From: Kiritimatiellia bacterium
Lineage (GTDB): Bacteria > Verrucomicrobiota > Kiritimatiellia > CAIQIC01 > JAGNIJ01
Length of the DNA: 54,907 nucleotides
Direction of reading: 5' to 3'
Assembly (NCBI GenBank): GCA_018001225.1
Contig: JAGNIJ010000029.1
Location: forward strand, 1 to 54,907
A program made the position numbers and the translations under genes. The notes under the pieces were generated by a model. It did not search any database and was not told where the DNA came from. It worked only from the letters and a program-made list of their open reading frames with translations. Of this stretch, positions 54,147-54,907 are shown one piece after another (within the stretch, counting starts at the first letter, position 1; the number at the start of each line of letters is the position of its first letter).

Positions 54147-54593
54147 ATGCCCGGCTTGAAAAGAGGAAGGAGTCGGGTCGGCGGGCCGCTGGGCCGCATT
54201 GCCTTCTGGCAATTCATGGCCTTCGTGATGCTCGTGGCCCTGATCTGGGCGGACGCCGTGCTGGATCTGCCCACCCTGCTTTTCCGGCTGCCCCAGTCCC
54301 GGTTCAACTGGTACCGTGCCTGCATCCTGACGGCCAGCGTGATCGTGGTCGGGTTCATCACGATCGCCCACGCGTACGTGCAGCAGAAAAAGGCGCTCAA
54401 GGGACTGATCAAGATCTGCTCCTATTGCCACCGGGTGCAGGTGGATGAACAGGCTTGGCGCCGGATGGAGGAGTTCGTGGAGGCCCGCACGCTGGCCGAG
54501 TTCACCCACGGCGTTTGCCCGAGCTGCTACCAGCGCGTCATCGAGGGGCTTTCCGACAAGAAGGCCGCGGAGGCGCCCCCCGAGTCGGCCTGA
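54147..54593 (+). CDS. Two-TM membrane protein with a CxxC...CPxC zinc-finger-like tail
   Basis: The product has 148 residues. Two membrane helices (about 18-38 and 57-78) are followed by a short coil and a C-terminal module ICSYCHRVQVDEQAW, RRMEEFVEAR, EFTHGVCPSCY with Cys91, Cys94, Cys124 and Cys127. This module (xCxYCxxI, W, EF-HGxCPxC) is usually found at the C-terminus of histidine kinases and response regulators in Planctomycetes, Lentisphaerae and relatives. Here it stands on a small membrane protein with no kinase domain. It probably binds zinc; its partner is unknown. AGGAGGAGG lies about 10 bases upstream of the ATG. A stand-alone sensor fragment or a complete small regulator are both possible. 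Confidence 0.7.
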   Translation: MPGLKRGRSRVGGPLGRIAFWQFMAFVMLVALIWADAVLDLPTLLFRLPQSRFNWYRACILTASVIVVGFITIAHAYVQQKKALKGLIKICSYCHRVQVDEQAWRRMEEFVEARTLAEFTHGVCPSCYQRVIEGLSDKKAAEAPPESA

Positions 54594-54595
54594 AG

Positions 54596-54907
54596 TCGCG
54601 CGCAAGGGAACGGATCGCCTTTGCCGTCGCGGCTCGCGTGGAAGCTCGCCTCCAGTCGGGCGCATCGTATAGCCGTTTCATGGAGGGCGAGCGTCCCGCG
54701 AGCCGAAGGAGCGCGGGCGTATACAGGGGATGTCCGCATGAGCGCCGTTCTTGCGCACGGATTTGGGGCCGGACTGAAGACTGTCGCGGTGCGATCAAAG
54801 TTTCCGGCTGTGCGGTCAAAGTTTCCGTTTTGAGGGGGGGGTACTGGCGGGCCAGAGCAGTTCATGGTTAGATGAGAGGGTGTGAAGCAGGATAGGGCTC
54901 TGCGGGA
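54596..54907. other. Intergenic sequence with inverted and direct repeats, possible IS edge
   Basis: An imperfect 24-base inverted repeat (54631-54654 and 54681-54704) flanks a short centre. Two direct copies of TGCGRTCAAAGTTTCCG (54790-54806 and 54811-54827) have a 21-base period and are followed by a G8 run. A possible ORF start (GTG at 54882 after GAGAGG) reads VKQDRALR to the edge, too short to identify. Confidence 0.45.

Noticed and set aside
53966..54448. ORF starting in the intergenic repeat and overlapping the zinc-tail gene
   Set aside because: It translates the palindromic repeat into Pro/Ala/Arg-rich sequence and then runs out of frame through the better supported gene at 54147.

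Overview
The window is GC-rich bacterial DNA. Several features point to the PVC superphylum, most likely a Kiritimatiellae-like Verrucomicrobiota. These are a GxxExxY protein, a PEP-CTERM-type secreted protein, very long secreted proteins with autotransporter-associated beta-strand repeats and lamin-tail domains, TMTC-like TPR membrane proteins, and a zinc-finger tail usually seen on PVC histidine kinases. The taxonomic call is inference; there is no rRNA or other marker gene here. I saw no tRNA, rRNA or CRISPR array.

Layout. 1-300: a secreted Lys/Ala-rich protein on the minus strand, apparently frameshifted, running off the left edge. 438-2999: two isoprenoid genes of the mevalonate type (HMG-CoA reductase and type 2 IPP isomerase), separated by a GxxExxY gene that sits inside a 30-bp inverted repeat pair. 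3509-7422: a tight three-gene membrane operon (zinc-ribbon/OB-fold protein, TctA/COG1784-like permease, YdjM-like metal-dependent hydrolase). 7437-10555: small exported proteins, including a PEGA protein, a PEP-CTERM protein overlapping a TSP3-type calcium-binding protein, and a helical secreted protein. 10629-25033: a probable surface-glycan or glycoprotein locus with a divergent asparagine synthetase (asnB-like) and six GT-C-type multi-pass membrane proteins, three of which carry C-terminal TPR arrays; two of those closely resemble eukaryotic TMTC O-mannosyltransferases. 25284-33302 and 33808-52734: two paralogous giant secreted proteins of 2672 and 6308 residues. They share an N-terminal block, beta-strand repeats, FN3-like domains, acidic calcium-loop-like modules and a distinctive C-terminal domain. 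52854-54593: a CBM20-esterase and a small two-TM zinc-finger protein. 54596-end: palindromic repeats and a possible IS edge.

How it may fit together (inference). The TMTC-like and ArnT-like GT-C enzymes lie directly upstream of giant extracellular proteins built of FN3 and other beta-sandwich domains. In animals TMTC enzymes O-mannosylate cadherin beta-sandwiches, so a bacterial system that glycosylates giant beta-sandwich adhesins is a reasonable hypothesis. The giants have no recognisable autotransporter barrel, PEP-CTERM tail or T9SS tail. They end instead in a shared domain that closes with a PTRLM-x-P motif, a candidate for a new sorting or anchoring signal.
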